Assembly: GCF_900129215.1 (NCBI RefSeq)
Contig: NZ_FQUQ01000003.1
Location: 204,101 to 268,100, forward strand
DNA length: 64,000 bases
Source of the DNA: Pedobacter caeni
Lineage (GTDB): Bacteria; Bacteroidota; Bacteroidia; Sphingobacteriales; Sphingobacteriaceae
Reading direction: 5' to 3'
A model generated the notes under the pieces. It did no database searches. It was given only the letters and a program-made list of their open reading frames with translations, and was not told the DNA's origin. A program made the position numbers and the translations under genes. Positions 38,304-47,519 of the stretch are shown in pieces (positions within the stretch are counted from its first letter, which is position 1; the number at the start of each line of letters is the position of its first letter).

Positions 38304-39387
38304 AAAAATCATCAATCTATCTAAATTAGTCCTGGCAGTAGTGGTACTATCGGGCATTTCACTGATCATTTCCTGTAAAGACACCGGCTCTTCGGGGGCA
38401 GGAGTGGGATTTAAGTTCCCGGAACAGGGGCAGTCGTTTGGTTTGGGTGAGGAGGTTAAAATCGCACTGGATGTGCCTTCGGGAACAAACATCAGCTCAG
38501 CGACCTACACACTGGATGGTAAGCCCGTAGGATCAAAAAATAACGGAGAAGGGGTGGCGATCAGTACGACCGGCCTGACCCTGGGTTATAAGCTGATCAC
38601 CGCGGTGATCGAAGCCGATGGGAAGAAAGATACGTTGACTACTAATATTGAATTAAGGTCGGGCGTTAAGCCGGTACAATACACCTATAAGATCGTGAAT
38701 ACTTATCCGCATGATACCTCTGCTTATACACAGGGACTGGAATATCATGGCGGTAAATTTCTGGAAAGTACCGGGCAGGAGGAACACTCTACGGTAAGAT
38801 GGGTAGATGTTAAATCCGGAAAGGTATTACAGCAAACGAAACTGGACGGGCAGTATTTTGGTGAAGGGTCCAGTCTGGTTGATGACAAGGTGGTGATGCT
38901 GACCTGGCAAAACAGATTGGGTTTGGTTTTCGATGCAAAATCATTCAAACAACTGTCTACTTTCCCTTATCAGGCAAGTATGGAAGGCTGGGGCTTATGC
39001 TTTGACGGAAAACAACTGATCAAATCTGATGGAACGAATAAGATCTGGTTCCTGAACAAAGACAATTATAAAGAAGAAAGTTCGATAGAAGTATACAACA
39101 ACACTGGTCCTGTTGACCGCCTGAATGAGTTGGAGTACATTGATGGAAAGATTTATGCCAATGTTTATACCAAGAACGTGATTGTGGTAATTGATCCGAA
39201 ATCCGGGATAATAGAACAGGAAATTGATTTTTCAGGTCTTTTACCAGCCGGTTTTTATAAGGATGAAGTGGATCAGGCGAACAATGTTCTGAATGGCATT
39301 GCCTGGGATAAAGCAGGGAAGAGACTGTTTGTGACCGGCAAAAAATGGCCGAAGATGTTTGAAGTAAAAATCAGCCCTAAATCATAA
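38284..39387 (+). CDS. glutaminyl-peptide cyclotransferase, lipoprotein
   Basis: 367 residues from the ATG at 38284, chosen because it yields a lipoprotein signal (VVVLSGISLIISC, Cys near 30); an upstream TTG at 38224 lies deep in yraN. Residues 40-125 look like an Ig-like beta domain. The rest is the plant-type glutaminyl cyclotransferase propeller: NTYPHDTSAYTQGLEY, FLESTGQEEHSTVRWVDV, EGSSLVDDKVVMLTWQN, EGWGLCFDG, LNELEYIDGKIYANVY and LNGIAWDKAGKRLFVTGK. It converts N-terminal Gln to pyroglutamate on exported proteins. Many Bacteroidota periplasmic proteins begin with Gln after signal cleavage, which fits the frequent AQ sites in this window. Confidence 0.93.
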   Translation: MHSGQVKKIINLSKLVLAVVVLSGISLIISCKDTGSSGAGVGFKFPEQGQSFGLGEEVKIALDVPSGTNISSATYTLDGKPVGSKNNGEGVAISTTGLTLGYKLITAVIEADGKKDTLTTNIELRSGVKPVQYTYKIVNTYPHDTSAYTQGLEYHGGKFLESTGQEEHSTVRWVDVKSGKVLQQTKLDGQYFGEGSSLVDDKVVMLTWQNRLGLVFDAKSFKQLSTFPYQASMEGWGLCFDGKQLIKSDGTNKIWFLNKDNYKEESSIEVYNNTGPVDRLNELEYIDGKIYANVYTKNVIVVIDPKSGIIEQEIDFSGLLPAGFYKDEVDQANNVLNGIAWDKAGKRLFVTGKKWPKMFEVKISPKS

Positions 39388-39401
39388 AGGCTTATTGATA
39401 A

Positions 39402-39443
39402 AAAAACCTCATACTTTGTTTTGCAAGGTATGAGGTTTTTTTA
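39402..39443. terminator. bidirectional terminator between convergent genes
   Basis: AAAAACCTCATACTTTG and CAAGGTATGAGGTTTTT form a near-perfect stem across a short TTTTG loop. It serves both the cyclotransferase on the plus strand and the DUF4251 gene on the minus strand. Confidence 0.9.
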
Positions 39444-39447
39444 TTTG

Positions 39448-39978
39448 TTATTTTTTGTCTTCTTTGGGCTCAGCGATGGTGCCATTAAAAGAAATCGACT
39501 GTCTGTTGTTGCTGTTGACATTCAGTACTGCATAACCATTTTCAGAGACGCTTAAGCTAAGGTTTTGTACTTCCCTGTTGTCCTTAGGTGCAATGTTGAT
39601 GATCCAGCCACCTTTTTTCTTTTTTGTGGTTTTATAACTGAATTTTTTAGACTTGAACTTGATGCCGGAATCATCCGGGTTCATGGAGGCGGTATAAGCA
39701 CGTCCATAGTAAGGCAAATAAGCCTCTACACTGTCTTTATTTATCTTCAGTTGATATTGGGAGCCTGAAAGCTGAATCATGCCTCCTCCGCTTCCATTTT
39801 GCATTTTATTCAATACTGCATTTACTTCGGCATTTGCCATGGGCATTGCTGAGGTTGCATTGAATACCAGATGCTGATCTGCCACCAGTTTTGCAGTGGT
39901 TTCTTTATCTGTCTGGGCAAATGCCTGTACCGTACTGAAAACAATAAGTAGTGCTAATAATTTTTTAAATGTTTTCAT
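39448..39978 (-). CDS. DUF4251 domain protein, secreted
   Basis: 176 residues with a signal peptide (LLALLIVFSTVQAFAQ). The mature part matches DUF4251, a Bacteroidota family: LVADQHLVFNATSAMPM, the strand IQLSGSQYQLKINKDSVEAYLPYYGRAY, FKSKKFSYKTTKKKKGGW, and LSVSENGYAVLNVNSNNRQSISFNG. Function is unknown; the fold is predicted to be a small beta-barrel in the periplasm. It is downstream of pgi on the same strand but separated from it by a hairpin. Confidence 0.88.
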   Translation of the reverse strand: MKTFKKLLALLIVFSTVQAFAQTDKETTAKLVADQHLVFNATSAMPMANAEVNAVLNKMQNGSGGGMIQLSGSQYQLKINKDSVEAYLPYYGRAYTASMNPDDSGIKFKSKKFSYKTTKKKKGGWIINIAPKDNREVQNLSLSVSENGYAVLNVNSNNRQSISFNGTIAEPKEDKK

Positions 39979-40003
39979 GTTTGTGTATTTTTCTGTATTA
40001 GAA

Positions 40004-40044
40004 CAAATTAGCGTTTAAAAGGTTTAATTCCAAACGCTAATTTG
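40004..40044 (-). terminator. hairpin terminator after pgi
   Basis: CAAATTAGCGTTT (40004-40016) and AAACGCTAATTTG (40032-40044) form a perfect 13-bp inverted repeat with a 15-base loop, 9 bases beyond the pgi stop. The minus-strand tail is TTCTAAT-like, so it may work as a terminator or as a 3' stabiliser. Confidence 0.7.
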
Positions 40045-40053
40045 TGGGAGATT

Positions 40054-41700
40054 TTATCTCCAGCTCTTATACTGATTGATCAGACCATTGGTAGATCCGT
40101 CATGACTCGACACTGCTTTGTCGCCCTCCAGTTCAGGAAGGATGCTTTTGGCCAGTTGTTTACCCAATTCCACACCCCATTGGTCGAAACTAAAGATGTT
40201 CCAGATGATGCCCTGAACAAATATTTTATGTTCATAGATGGCGATCAGGCTACCCAGGCTGAAAGGGGTTACTTTTTTCAAGAGAATAGAGTTGGTTGGT
40301 CTGTTTCCTTCAAAAACTTTGAATGGCGCCAGTTTTTCTATTTCTTCTGCCGTTTTTCCTTCTTTTTTAAGCTCTTCTGTGACCTGCTCTCTTGTTTTTC
40401 CGTTCATCAACGCTTCAGTTTGTGCAAAGAAGTTCGACAAGAGGATGGGATGGTGGTTTCCTAAAGGATTTAAGCTTTGGGCAGGAGCGATAAAATCGCA
40501 TGGGATCAGGCGTGTTCCCTGGTGAATCAGTTGGTAAAAGGCATGTTGTCCGTTTGTTCCCGGCTCTCCCCAAATGATCGGTCCTGTTTCATAGGTCACA
40601 TCTTTTCCGTTGCGGTCTACGTGTTTTCCGTTACTTTCCATATCTCCCTGCTGGAAATAGGCCGCAAAGCGGTGCATATACTGATCGTATGGTAAAATGG
40701 CCTGAGTTTCTGCATCAAAGAAATTGATGTACCAGATCCCGATTAGTGCCAGGATTACAGGAACGTTGATTTCAAATTCTGCATTTTCGAAATGCTCATC
40801 AGCGGCATGTGCACCAGCAAGTAATTGTTTGAAGTTGTCATAACCAATGCTCAGGGCAATAGGAAGGCCAATGGCACTCCACAAAGAGTATCTTCCGCCT
40901 ACCCAGTCCCAGAATTCGAACATGTTCTCGGTATCAATACCAAAAGCAGCAACATCTTTCGCATTGGTAGAAAGGGCGGCAAAATGTTTCGCCACATCGG
41001 CCTGTTTTGCACCACTATTTAAGAACCAGTCCTTTGCACTGTTGGCATTGGTCATGGTTTCCTGGGTGGTAAATGTTTTAGAGGCAATCAGGAATAAAGT
41101 CGTTTCCGGGTTTACATTCTTTAATGTTTCTGCAATATGTGTTCCGTCGATATTGGAGACGAAATGCATGTTTAAATGATTTTTATAGGCTTTTAACCCT
41201 TCAGTAACCATAACAGGGCCTAAATCAGAACCGCCGATGCCGATGTTCACCACATCAGTAATGGCTTTGCCGGTATAACCTTTCCATGCTCCGGAGATGA
41301 TTTCTGTACTGAATTTTTCCATTTTTGCCAGGACACGGTTCACTTCGTCCATGACATTTTTTCCCTCTACAAGAACAGGGTTGTTGCTTTGATTACGTAA
41401 AGCGGTATGTAATACTTGTCTGCCTTCTGTCTGATTGATCTGATCTCCATTAAACATGGCTTTAATCGCTTCATCCAGTTTACATTCCCTCGCCAGCTGA
41501 ATCAATAAAGCCATTGTGGTATCGTTGATCCTGTTTTTCGAATAGTCGACAAGAATGTCTTCAAACAGCAGAGAGAATTTCTCAAAACGGGTTTCATCTT
41601 CAGCAAAAAGATCCTTCAGACTTTTCTCATTGATGTCAATAAAATGATCGGCAAGGTACTTATAGGCCTCAGTTTCTGTGAAATTTATCGTTGGTAGCAT
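40054..41700 (-). CDS. pgi: glucose-6-phosphate isomerase
   Basis: 548 residues from the ATG complementary to 41698-41700, where MLPTINFTETEAYKYLADHF matches the family start; a longer frame reaches 41796 but adds 32 unrelated residues. Family motifs are present: NIGIGGSDLGPVMV, the SKTFTTQETMTNA phosphate loop, VGGRYSLWSAIGLPIAL, QYMHRFAAYFQQGDMESNGK and GEPGTNGQHAFYQLIHQG, and the C-terminal KSSxNxLI-like stretch is DGSTNGLINQYKSWR. It interconverts glucose-6-P and fructose-6-P in glycolysis and gluconeogenesis. Length and sequence type are those of the E. coli-like clade. Confidence 0.97.
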   Translation of the reverse strand: MLPTINFTETEAYKYLADHFIDINEKSLKDLFAEDETRFEKFSLLFEDILVDYSKNRINDTTMALLIQLARECKLDEAIKAMFNGDQINQTEGRQVLHTALRNQSNNPVLVEGKNVMDEVNRVLAKMEKFSTEIISGAWKGYTGKAITDVVNIGIGGSDLGPVMVTEGLKAYKNHLNMHFVSNIDGTHIAETLKNVNPETTLFLIASKTFTTQETMTNANSAKDWFLNSGAKQADVAKHFAALSTNAKDVAAFGIDTENMFEFWDWVGGRYSLWSAIGLPIALSIGYDNFKQLLAGAHAADEHFENAEFEINVPVILALIGIWYINFFDAETQAILPYDQYMHRFAAYFQQGDMESNGKHVDRNGKDVTYETGPIIWGEPGTNGQHAFYQLIHQGTRLIPCDFIAPAQSLNPLGNHHPILLSNFFAQTEALMNGKTREQVTEELKKEGKTAEEIEKLAPFKVFEGNRPTNSILLKKVTPFSLGSLIAIYEHKIFVQGIIWNIFSFDQWGVELGKQLAKSILPELEGDKAVSSHDGSTNGLINQYKSWR

Positions 41701-41811
41701 AATATTAGTGTTTTTGTAAATGTAGGGGTTTATTTTATTTGCTGAAATGTCATTAATAATATTTATCAATGGAAATGAATCTCCGTTGATAATCATATAT
41801 TTAACGTAAAA

Positions 41812-43125
41812 ATGATATTTATGAGAAGATTTTACTTTGTCCTGTTGGTCATGATTTCGTCAAACGTTCTTGCTCAGAAAGGGAGCTTAAGAATGGAGGT
41901 TTCCAAAAAAGCATCAAGCATTGAAAAAAAAGTGATTGACTGGCGCAGAGACCTCCATGAACATCCCGAACTGGGCAATAATGAAATCAGAACGGCAGGT
42001 ATTATCGCGAAACATCTGGAATCTCTTGGGATAGCCGTGCAGACCGGAGTGGCAAAAACAGGGGTGGTAGGGATTTTAAAAGGGGGGAAGCCAGGTCCTG
42101 TTGTCGCTTTGCGGGCCGATATGGATGGCTTGCCGGTAACGGAACGGGTGGATTTACCTTTTGCCTCTAAAGTAAAAACAACTTATAATGGTCAGGAAGT
42201 AGGGGTGATGCATGCCTGTGGTCATGATACCCATGTGGCCATTTTAATGGGCGTAGCGGAAGTGCTGGCTTCGATAAAGAAAGACATTCCGGGAACGGTA
42301 AAATTTATATTTCAGCCTGCTGAAGAAGGTGCTCCCCATGGAGAGGAAGGGGGAGCAGAGCTGATGGTAAAAGAAGGGGTTTTAGAAAATCCGAAAGTGG
42401 AGGCCATTTTTGGGCTGCACATCAATTCGCAGACTCCTGTTGGCGACATCACTTATCGTCCTGGTGGCATTATGGCCGCAGTAAATGATTTGAAGATCAT
42501 CGTGACCGGAAGGCAGGCACATGGTGCCTATCCATGGAGCAGTATTGATCCGGTGGTGATTTCTGCACAAATTGTGAATAACCTGCAGACAATTGTGAGC
42601 AGGAACCTGAATGTGACAGAAAATCCAGGTGTGGTAACCATTGGTGCCATTAATGGTGGAGTAAGGTCTAACATTATCCCGGAGAAGGTAGAAATGCTGG
42701 GCACCATCCGCAACTTTTCGAAGGAAGATGAGGCGATGTTTATTGAAAGGGTAAAAACAATAGCGATGAAAACTGCGGAGGCTGGAGGGGGAACGGCAGA
42801 GGTTAAGATTCCGTACAGCAATCATTATCCGGTGACTTTCAATGATATTCCACTCACGGAAAAAATGCTGCCAAGTTTACAGGCTACTGCGGGTAAGGAT
42901 CATGTACGGTTGAAACCTCCGGTTACGGGGGCAGAAGATTTCTCCTTTTATCAGGAGAAAATACCAGGATTATTTATTTTTCTGGGTGGGATGCCAAAAG
43001 GAGGAGACCCGTTGAAAGCGCCTTCACATCATACACCCGATTTTTTTATCGATGAAAGTGGTTTTACTCTTGGTGTGAACGCGTTAAGTAACCTGGCACT
43101 TGATTACATGAACTTAAAGAAATAA
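41812..43125 (+). CDS. M20 family amidohydrolase, exported
   Basis: 437 residues; a signal peptide (YFVLLVMISSNVLAQ, cleavage near 22) distinguishes it from the cytoplasmic relative at 31422. Motifs: DWRRDLHEHPELGNNEIRTA, VALRADMDGLPV, MHACGHDTHVAILMG, FIFQPAEEGAPHGEEGGAE, GRQAHGAYPWSSIDPV and TGAEDFSFYQEKIPG. It probably hydrolyses N-acyl amino acids or related amides in the periplasm. The ATG at 41821 is an alternative start and gives the same signal. It is divergent from pgi, with 111 bases between them. Confidence 0.92.
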   Translation: MIFMRRFYFVLLVMISSNVLAQKGSLRMEVSKKASSIEKKVIDWRRDLHEHPELGNNEIRTAGIIAKHLESLGIAVQTGVAKTGVVGILKGGKPGPVVALRADMDGLPVTERVDLPFASKVKTTYNGQEVGVMHACGHDTHVAILMGVAEVLASIKKDIPGTVKFIFQPAEEGAPHGEEGGAELMVKEGVLENPKVEAIFGLHINSQTPVGDITYRPGGIMAAVNDLKIIVTGRQAHGAYPWSSIDPVVISAQIVNNLQTIVSRNLNVTENPGVVTIGAINGGVRSNIIPEKVEMLGTIRNFSKEDEAMFIERVKTIAMKTAEAGGGTAEVKIPYSNHYPVTFNDIPLTEKMLPSLQATAGKDHVRLKPPVTGAEDFSFYQEKIPGLFIFLGGMPKGGDPLKAPSHHTPDFFIDESGFTLGVNALSNLALDYMNLKK

Positions 43126-43208
43126 CAACATCTTTTTGATTTTGGCATCATTTTATTTGATTATATTTAATTAAAGAAAATAATACGTCACCTAGAAAAA
43201 CAACAACC

Positions 43209-43712
43209 ATGTTAGAAAATTTAAATGAATTGGTAAAAGAAAGCACTCAGGATGCGATTGTAAATAACCCTGCAATCCCTAATGAGCAGAACGAGGCCGC
43301 TATTCAGGCCGCTTCAGGTTCGATCTTTGATTCACTAAAGCAACAGTTATCATCCGGAAATATTGGAGGCCTTGTGGACGCTTTTAAAGGTGGAAACGTA
43401 GAAGGAAGTGCAGTGGCACAGGATGCCTCGTCTGGCTTTGTGGATAAACTTGCTGGAATGGGGATTAATCTGGACTCTGCCAAAGCAATTGCAGCATCTG
43501 TTATCCCTGGAATTATAGGTAAACTTATCAATAAAACAAATGATCCTAATGACAGTTCTTTCAATATTCAGGATGTACTGACCAAGATCTCCGGTGAGGA
43601 TGGTAAATTCCAGTTATCGGACCTGACGGAATTGTTCAATGGAAATAAAGAAGGAGAAGCGAAAGAAGGGGAAGGCGGAATTGTAGATAAGCTGAAAGGA
43701 CTTTTTAATTAA
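43209..43712 (+). CDS. small acidic protein of unknown function (DUF937-like?)
   Basis: 167 residues, no signal peptide. It is Gly/Ala/Ser-rich with repeated amphipathic segments: SIFDSLKQQLSSGNIGGLVDAFKGG, FVDKLAGMGINLDSAKAIAASVIPGIIGKLIN, IQDVLTKISGEDGKFQLSDLTELF and a final GGIVDKLKGLFN. The alternation of helices with SGN/GG turns resembles DUF937/YidB-type proteins, but I am not sure. The C-terminal EGEAKEGEGG linker is disordered. It is followed by a strong terminator, so it is monocistronic. Confidence 0.6.
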   Translation: MLENLNELVKESTQDAIVNNPAIPNEQNEAAIQAASGSIFDSLKQQLSSGNIGGLVDAFKGGNVEGSAVAQDASSGFVDKLAGMGINLDSAKAIAASVIPGIIGKLINKTNDPNDSSFNIQDVLTKISGEDGKFQLSDLTELFNGNKEGEAKEGEGGIVDKLKGLFN

Positions 43713-43730
43713 GACTTATCATTATTTTTG

Positions 43731-43765
43731 AAAGGCTATTTAAACATTGTTTAAATAGCCTTTTG
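43731..43765 (+). terminator. terminator before prfB
   Basis: AAAGGCTATTTAAAC pairs with GTTTAAATAGCCTTT across a 3-base ATT loop, then TTTTG. Confidence 0.85.
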
Positions 43766-43780
43766 TATTTTATATATTTG
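43747..43780 (+). promoter_or_regulatory. promoter of prfB
   Basis: TATATTTG at 43773-43780 is an exact TAnnTTTG match. A TTG at 43747-43749, inside the terminator loop region, is 23 bases upstream. The start codon at 43786 is only 5 bases beyond the -7 element, so the transcript may be leaderless or nearly so. Confidence 0.45.
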
Positions 43781-43785
43781 TGATT

Positions 43786-44863
43786 ATGACAAAAGAACAA
43801 ATACAGGATTTAAGGGACAGAGTAGCGTCGCTGAGGAGGCATCTTTGACGTCGAAACACGTTTAGATGAAATTTATATAGAGCAGGAACTTACCCTGCAA
43901 ACTGATTTCTGGGATGATCCCAAAAAAGCGGAGAAACATCTTGCAGGAATCAATTCTAAAAAGGTTTGGACCGATGCATGGCAGGCGGTCAATGCGGAAC
44001 TGGAAGACACAGAAGTCCTTTTCGATTTTTTACAGGCAGGAGATGCAACAGCAGAGGAGATGCAGGAGCAATACGATAAGTGTTTGCTGATGGTCGAAGA
44101 GCTGGAGTTAAAAAACATGTTGAGCAGTAAAGAAGACCAGTTGCAGGCAGTGATGCAAATCACGGCAGGTGCAGGAGGTACGGAGAGTTGCGACTGGGCA
44201 GCAATGCTGATGCGGATGTACATCATGTGGGGGGAAAAGAACGGATACAAAGTGACCGAACAGGATTCTCAGGAAGGTGAGGTGACCGGGATTAAGTCGG
44301 TAACCCTTCAGTTTGCGGGCGACTTTTCTTATGGTTACCTGAAAGGAGAAAACGGGGTTCACCGTTTGGTTCGGATTTCACCATTTGATTCCAATGCGCG
44401 CCGGCATACTTCTTTTGCTTCTGTTTACGTTTATCCTTTGGTAGATGATACCATAGAGATTGAAGTAAAGGATTCAGAAATTGAGTTTGAAACTTTCCGT
44501 TCCGGTGGTGCTGGTGGACAAAATGTGAATAAAGTGGAGACGGCAGTAAGGCTGTACCACAAGCCATCAGGTATTGTCATCAAAAACCAGGAATCCCGCT
44601 CTCAGTTACAGAACAAGGAAAACGCATTGCGTTTATTGAAGTCGCAATTATATGAGGCAGAAATGCGGAAACGTATGGAAGCAACCGCGGTAATTGAAGG
44701 TTCTAAGAAGAAGATTGAATGGGGATCGCAAATCAGGAATTATGTGCTGCATCCTTATAAACTGGTGAAAGACTTACGGACCAATTTTGAGACCTCCAAT
44801 GCACAGGGGGTATTGGATGGAGAACTCAACGAATTTTTGAAAGCATATTTAATGGAATTCTAA
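43786..44863 (+). CDS. prfB: peptide chain release factor 2, with programmed +1 frameshift
   Basis: Read directly: 20 codons from the ATG at 43786 end in CAT CTT, followed by an in-frame TGA at 43846-43848. Skipping T43846 and continuing at GAC (43847) gives an open frame to 44863, for a product of 358 residues. The slip site CTT TGA C has the Shine-Dalgarno-like AGGAGG at 43834-43839 three bases before it, as in E. coli prfB. RF2 reads UGA, so low RF2 favours the shift and its own synthesis. The RF2-specific SPF tripeptide (VRISPFDSNARR) and the catalytic GGQ (SGGAGGQNVNKVET) are present. This gene is easily missed or annotated short, from 44060. Confidence 0.97.
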
Positions 44864-44865
44864 AG

Positions 44866-45783
44866 ATGAAATACCTTATTGCACTATTCATGACCAGTCT
44901 TATTTCAGTAACCGGCCTTCGGGCGCAGGAAAATGTACTTTTATATCCTGGAGCAATTCCGGGATCAAAACCAGCACCTGCTGATTTTAAAGAGCTCGTT
45001 GAAAATGGAAAAGATGGAATTCTGAGGGTCAGTAAGGTTTCTCAGCCCACATTGAGTGTGTTTTTGCCTGCAAAGGAAAAAGCTACCGGAGCGGCTGTGA
45101 TTATTTGTCCGGGTGGAGGATATGGCATTCTGGCCATAGGCCATGAAGGTTATGATGTGGCAAAGAAGTTTAATGAGATTGGTGTTGCAGCTTTTGTCCT
45201 TAAATATCGTTTGCCGGACCAGGCGATTATGCTGGATAAATCATTGGGACCATTACAGGATGCGCAGCAGGCGATTTATGAACTGAGAAGAAATGCCGGG
45301 AAATGGAACATTAATCCGGATAAAATCGGAATCATGGGATTTTCTGCGGGTGGACATCTTGCAGCAAGCCTGACTGTACATTATGGAGATCCTAAAATAG
45401 AGAATAAGGAAAAGTTGGGGCTTCGTCCTGACTTTTCAATTTTGATCTATCCGGTGATCTCTTTCCGGGAATCTCCGCATACAGGATCAGCGAAAAACCT
45501 GGCCGGACCAAATGCAACCGAAGCGCAGAAGGATTACTTCTCCAATGAGAAATATGTGAACGCCCAGACCCCCATTACTTTTTTGGTACATGCCAACGAT
45601 GACAAGACTGTTCCTGTGGAAAACAGTGTGGTTTTTAACCGGGCATTGGTGAAGGCCGGAGTTAAATCTGAAATGCACCTTTACCAGGGTGGAGGCCATG
45701 GTTTTGGCTTAAACAATAAAACCACTGCTGATCAGTGGTTCGACCGCCTTGTCAACTGGATGAAGGGCAATAAAATTATTTAA
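44866..45783 (+). CDS. exported alpha/beta hydrolase (acetyl esterase-like)
   Basis: 305 residues, signal peptide ending near GLRAQ (residue 20). An esterase/lipase of the alpha/beta-hydrolase fold: oxyanion-type CPGGGYG near residue 82, the nucleophile elbow GFSAGG with Ser160, an acid in HANDDKTVPVENS near 245 and the His in GGGHGFGL near 282. The pattern is that of xylan or other carbohydrate acetyl esterases and dienelactone hydrolase-like enzymes. Only 2 bases separate it from prfB, so it may share the transcript. The stop overlaps the convergent gene by 4 bases. Confidence 0.88.
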   Translation: MKYLIALFMTSLISVTGLRAQENVLLYPGAIPGSKPAPADFKELVENGKDGILRVSKVSQPTLSVFLPAKEKATGAAVIICPGGGYGILAIGHEGYDVAKKFNEIGVAAFVLKYRLPDQAIMLDKSLGPLQDAQQAIYELRRNAGKWNINPDKIGIMGFSAGGHLAASLTVHYGDPKIENKEKLGLRPDFSILIYPVISFRESPHTGSAKNLAGPNATEAQKDYFSNEKYVNAQTPITFLVHANDDKTVPVENSVVFNRALVKAGVKSEMHLYQGGGHGFGLNNKTTADQWFDRLVNWMKGNKII

Positions 45784-46649
45784 AGGTCGGTATTGGTCAG
45801 GATATCCTGCAATTCCTTCAATTCTTCTACTTTTTCCTTTGAGCCCAGGTTTTCATAAGCAGAAATCAGGTTTCTGATGATTCTTCTGATGATCTCGACA
45901 TTGCTGCAGGGTGCATAAAAGCCTGGCATCGGATCAAGGTTGAGTTGTCTGAGGAACTGATCTACATCGTGTTTCCCGAATATCGCTCCTTTATTGAAGG
46001 CATTGATGTAAAAGAGTACCCCAAATTCATGTTCTTCTCTTTTACTCTCATCAATATAGCCCAGTATAAAATGCTGCGGAAGATTTACGCCATATACCGG
46101 GATGTCCAGCTTCTGTGCAATGGTGGAATAAATGATGGCCAGCGAAATCTGGTTTCCTTTTTTACTTTCCAGGACCTGATTGATATAAGAGTTTTGTGGA
46201 TCATGGTGGTTTTTTGTATTTCCACTGAAGCCATATACATTATAAAAGATATGATTGATGAGCTTGATTTTTTCAATTGAACTCATTTCATATTGAAGCC
46301 CCATCCAGATTTCTCTTTTGATTTCTTCAATCTGGAGCATTACTTTCTGTTCATCAAGATCCGGGTATTGGTATCTGTTGATGACCAGGGCTCCCTGCAG
46401 CAGGTCAAAGGCTCCACTCTGGAACCAGAGGTTCAGGTCTTCCCTGACACTTGCAAATTGTATTTTGTGAACGATATTTTCGATTCTTTCCTGAAGCAGG
46501 GAATCAAGGGATTGTTCCCATGCATTTTCTAAAAAATGGACTACTTCTTCACCATACTCCAGCAGGCGTTTTTCAATATGCTCATAGATCTCCGGATCGG
46601 GATCATCAAGCAATTTGACCAATGCACTTATTTCTTTACTATTTTCCAT
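45780..46649 (-). CDS. SirB1-like transglutaminase-family protein
   Basis: 289 residues, cytoplasmic. N-terminal helical part (ISALVKLLDDPDPEIYEHIEKRLLEYG) like HEAT repeats, then a transglutaminase-like domain of the SirB1 group: LINHIFYNVYGFSGNTKNHHDPQNSYINQVLESKKGNQISLAIIY, then LDIPVYGVNLPQHFILGY. The usual catalytic Cys is not evident (the Ser of QISLAII occupies the region), while the His of LPQHF is kept, as in non-enzymatic SirB1 relatives. Role unknown. The gene faces the esterase and is divergent from the methyltransferase. Confidence 0.8.
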   Translation of the reverse strand: MENSKEISALVKLLDDPDPEIYEHIEKRLLEYGEEVVHFLENAWEQSLDSLLQERIENIVHKIQFASVREDLNLWFQSGAFDLLQGALVINRYQYPDLDEQKVMLQIEEIKREIWMGLQYEMSSIEKIKLINHIFYNVYGFSGNTKNHHDPQNSYINQVLESKKGNQISLAIIYSTIAQKLDIPVYGVNLPQHFILGYIDESKREEHEFGVLFYINAFNKGAIFGKHDVDQFLRQLNLDPMPGFYAPCSNVEIIRRIIRNLISAYENLGSKEKVEELKELQDILTNTDL

Positions 46650-46680
46650 TAAACATGCAACTTAGAATCTTATGATTGCT

Positions 46681-46688
46681 TATTTTTG
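46681..46688 (+). promoter_or_regulatory. -7 element for the methyltransferase gene
   Basis: TATTTTTG matches TAnnTTTG exactly and ends 5 bases before the ATG at 46694, so a leaderless or almost leaderless transcript is likely. I see no good -33 TTG. Confidence 0.4.
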
Positions 46689-46693
46689 TAGCT

Positions 46694-47476
46694 ATGGTTT
46701 TCAATTTCATCAGTGACTATCTGAAGCATCGCTTTACCTCTAAAAGCAGACATGGTACCCACTCACCCTTCGTATATAAGCTTACGGATGAGGTAATTTA
46801 CGACTTTAACGCTAAAAGTGACTATAAAAGCATTGAGCTGCAAAGAAAAAAACTTTTCAATGACGATTCATTGATCACTGTAACTGATCTGGGAGCCGGT
46901 TCTCACCTGAATAAGAACAGAAGCAAAAAGGTGAAACAGATTGCTAAAAATGCCTTAAAGAACCCAAGGCTGGCGCAGCTGATCTATCGTCTGGCAAAAG
47001 ACAATCAGCCGAAAAGTATCATTGAACTGGGAACCTGTTTAGGGATTACCAGTGCTTATCTTTCTAAGGCTTGTCCGGAGGCGGATGTGATTACCATTGA
47101 AGGATGTCCGGAAACGGCGAAAGTTGCGTACCGGAATTTTCAGGAACTGGAACTGGATAATGTAGAACTGAGGGTAGGGAACTTTGATACCTTACTTCCA
47201 GGAGTGATTGAGCAGGAGCCAAGACTGGATTTTGTGTATGTTGACGGAAACCATAGAAAAGAAGCGACCATTAATTACTTTAACTGGTGTTTGCCTAAAG
47301 TGCATGAAGGTTCCTTACTGATCTTTGATGATATTTACTGGAGTGAAGGCATGAAGGAAGCCTGGGAAGAAATCAAGAGCCATCCGGAGGTAACGGTGAC
47401 AGTAGATCTTTTCTGGATCGGATTGGTTTACTTCAAAAAAGGGCAGGCTAAAGAGCATTTTAAAATCAAGTTTTAA
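46694..47476 (+). CDS. class I SAM-dependent methyltransferase
   Basis: About 260 residues from the ATG at 46694; a TTG at 46676 is open but overlaps the promoter element. Rossmann motif I is SIIELGTCLGITSAYLS near residue 113, motif II ADVITIEGCPETAKVAYRNF with the acidic residue that binds the SAM ribose, and a DFVYVDGNHRKEATINYFNW block typical of O-methyltransferase-like class I enzymes. A helical N-terminal region (FNFISDYLKHRFTSKSRHGTHSPF) is common in Bacteroidota homologues. The substrate is unknown. Confidence 0.88.
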   Translation: MVFNFISDYLKHRFTSKSRHGTHSPFVYKLTDEVIYDFNAKSDYKSIELQRKKLFNDDSLITVTDLGAGSHLNKNRSKKVKQIAKNALKNPRLAQLIYRLAKDNQPKSIIELGTCLGITSAYLSKACPEADVITIEGCPETAKVAYRNFQELELDNVELRVGNFDTLLPGVIEQEPRLDFVYVDGNHRKEATINYFNWCLPKVHEGSLLIFDDIYWSEGMKEAWEEIKSHPEVTVTVDLFWIGLVYFKKGQAKEHFKIKF

Positions 47477-47519
47477 AGGTCTTTATCGCTGCATTGCTTC
47501 TTTAACTGTTTTTTAAGGT

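Noticed and set aside
40042..40464. 140-codon plus-strand frame
   Set aside because: Antisense to pgi and begins inside the pgi terminator region; no recognisable features.
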